Part shown: piece by piece, positions 5,389 through 5,926 of the stretch
Position numbering within the stretch: position 1 is the first letter of the stretch
Layout: each line of letters begins with the position of its first letter
DNA from: Hyphomicrobiales bacterium
GTDB lineage: Bacteria; Pseudomonadota; Alphaproteobacteria; Rhizobiales; Xanthobacteraceae
Assembly (NCBI GenBank): GCA_003164375.1
Contig: PLTE01000420.1
Location: forward strand, 1 to 5,926
DNA: 5,926 nucleotides
Direction: 5' to 3'
Position numbers and translations under genes: made by a program
Notes under the pieces: generated by a model
The model's database searches: none
What the model was told of the DNA's origin: nothing
The model's input: the letters and a program-made list of their open reading frames with translations, nothing else

Positions 5389-5541
5389 TTAAATCTCTTT
5401 TGCCTTGGACTGCATCAGGGCTTTCAGCTTCTGCTTCTCCTCGGCGAGAACGCAAATCATCATCGCGCGTTTGACCGGATCGGTCTCGGTTTCAAGCAGA
5501 AGATTGAATCGATCGATGTTGGCTTGCATGATTCGATGCAT
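5389..5541 (-). CDS. Small helical protein, 50 residues
   Basis: This short gene encodes a 50-residue protein beginning MHRIMQANIDRFNLLLETE and continuing TDPVKRAMMICVLAEEKQKL to a lysine-rich C-terminus (AKEI). It is predicted to be two amphipathic helices around the TDP turn (21-23), with no signal peptide. Similar short proteins with the pattern MQANIDRF...LLETETDP.KRAM...LLAEE occur, as I recall, in many Bradyrhizobium genomes with no known function. A perfect GGAGG (5547-5551) lies 5 nt before the ATG, which strongly supports translation. It ends 9 bp from the stop of the convergent 69-residue gene. A helical interaction or adaptor role is possible but unsupported. Confidence 0.72.
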   Translation of the reverse strand: MHRIMQANIDRFNLLLETETDPVKRAMMICVLAEEKQKLKALMQSKAKEI

Positions 5542-5546
5542 GAACG

Positions 5547-5551
5547 CCTCC
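5547..5551 (-). promoter_or_regulatory. Strong ribosome binding site of the 50-residue gene
   Basis: The minus strand reads GGAGG, 5 nt before the ATG at 5541, a near-ideal Shine-Dalgarno. Just upstream in the leader are two mutually exclusive 5-bp stems: 5552-5556 with 5571-5575, or 5559-5563 with 5575-5579. Confidence 0.65.
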
Positions 5552-5822
5552 GTCCTTGGCCGGCCCAGTCAGGACCGGCTCGGCAGCTCAAATTCACGAG
5601 CGTTGGGCGGGAGTGCGCGGCCACTGTAATGCCGGAGGCGGTCGTGTCTCTCAAGCGTTAGCGTGCATCCGCGCAACGAGGAAAAACGACGCAGCAAGGA
5701 AGCGTGACGCGGCTAACGACAAACAAGTCTAGCAGTGAACGTCGGCTTGGTCGAGGACTATCCTAATCATCCTTTTTCGCCGGCGGCGATATCGTCGCTT
5801 GTGCGGCGCTAGGCCTTAAGCT
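5552..5822. other. Intergenic stretch with small inverted repeats, no gene seen
   Basis: No convincing coding sequence is seen in these 271 bp on either strand; open frames are short and lack ribosome binding sites. Structure present includes CGTTAGC (5656-5662) paired with GCTAACG (5712-5718) across 49 bp, and a tight GC-rich palindrome TCGCCGGCGGCGA (5777-5789). The latter has a run of five T before it on the plus strand, which puts the T run on the wrong side for a terminator in either direction. The promoter of the 50-residue gene should lie here but I cannot point to hexamers. Confidence 0.4.
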
Positions 5823-5926
5823 TCATTCCGGCTCGGGTTCCGGCACGGGGACGTTGAAGCCGTTCAGCGTCACCGAGACAAGACAATACAGTCCCACGAG
5901 GTAGTGGAGTGCACCCCTAGAGTGAG
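5823..5926 (-). CDS. Possible C-terminal end of a small protein (partial)
   Basis: A minus-strand frame is open from the right edge of the window to a TGA at 5823-5825. The 33 codons visible end in ALHYLVGLYCLVSVTLNGF followed by NVPVPEPEPE. A hydrophobic stretch followed by a proline-glutamate repeat tail looks like a short membrane-associated C-terminus, not random translation. Codon third positions are GC-rich like the neighbours. The start lies outside the window, or at an internal GTG, so the gene's reality and length cannot be judged here. Confidence 0.4.
   Translation of the reverse strand, partial: HSRGALHYLVGLYCLVSVTLNGFNVPVPEPEPE

Noticed and set aside
5405..5654. Two overlapping open frames of 64-74 codons on opposite strands
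   Set aside because: Both overlap the 50-residue gene, lack ribosome binding sites and show no protein-like composition.
5777..5789. GC-rich palindrome next to a T run as an intrinsic terminator
   Set aside because: The T run precedes the stem on the plus strand and becomes A after it on the minus strand, so it is misplaced for termination in either direction.
5735..5812. A 25-codon plus-strand frame starting GTG, reading VNVGLVEDYPNHPF
   Set aside because: It is too short, without a ribosome binding site or recognisable homology; chance is the simpler explanation.

Overview
The window is GC-rich, densely coding DNA whose proteins and intergenic repeats fit an alphaproteobacterium of the order Hyphomicrobiales, most likely Bradyrhizobium, Rhodopseudomonas or a close relative. 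The main pointers are a palindrome at 4098-4146 of the kind scattered through Bradyrhizobium-type genomes, a FixK/FNR-type box, and several small proteins that resemble ones I recall from that group. This placement comes from recognition, not from a search.

Left part, plus strand. Positions 1-172 hold intergenic palindromes, including a 25-bp inverted repeat. A CPA1-type sodium/proton antiporter follows (262-1872). After a 52-bp gap come two coupled genes: a DUF4188-family protein (1925-2398) and a nucleoside 2-deoxyribosyltransferase-family enzyme (2400-2861).

Middle, minus strand. A class III nucleotide cyclase (4083-2905) converges on the transferase gene across a 43-bp gap. Its catalytic metal, transition-state and dimer signatures are present, but the usual substrate-selecting lysine is a serine. 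Just upstream of its start lie two large back-to-back palindromes (4098-4146 and 4158-4204). Upstream of these is a two-gene minus-strand unit: an 89-residue conserved small protein (4954-4685) followed by an eRF1-like 'translational machinery' protein of 133 residues (4632-4231).

Right part. A perfect FixK/FNR-type box (TTGAT-N4-ATCAA, 5122-5135) sits between this minus-strand pair and a divergent 69-residue protein (5170-5379). It is centred 41.5 nt from that protein's start codon, the classic activator spacing, which suggests low-oxygen control and a nearly leaderless mRNA. Beyond it is a 50-residue minus-strand small protein with a strong ribosome binding site (5541-5389). A stretch with only small inverted repeats follows, and the C-terminal end of a possible further minus-strand gene runs off the right edge.

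The most promising biology is the oxygen-responsive module at about 4231-5379, in which a release-factor-like protein may act on translation under microaerobic conditions. No tRNA, rRNA, CRISPR array or insertion sequence was seen.
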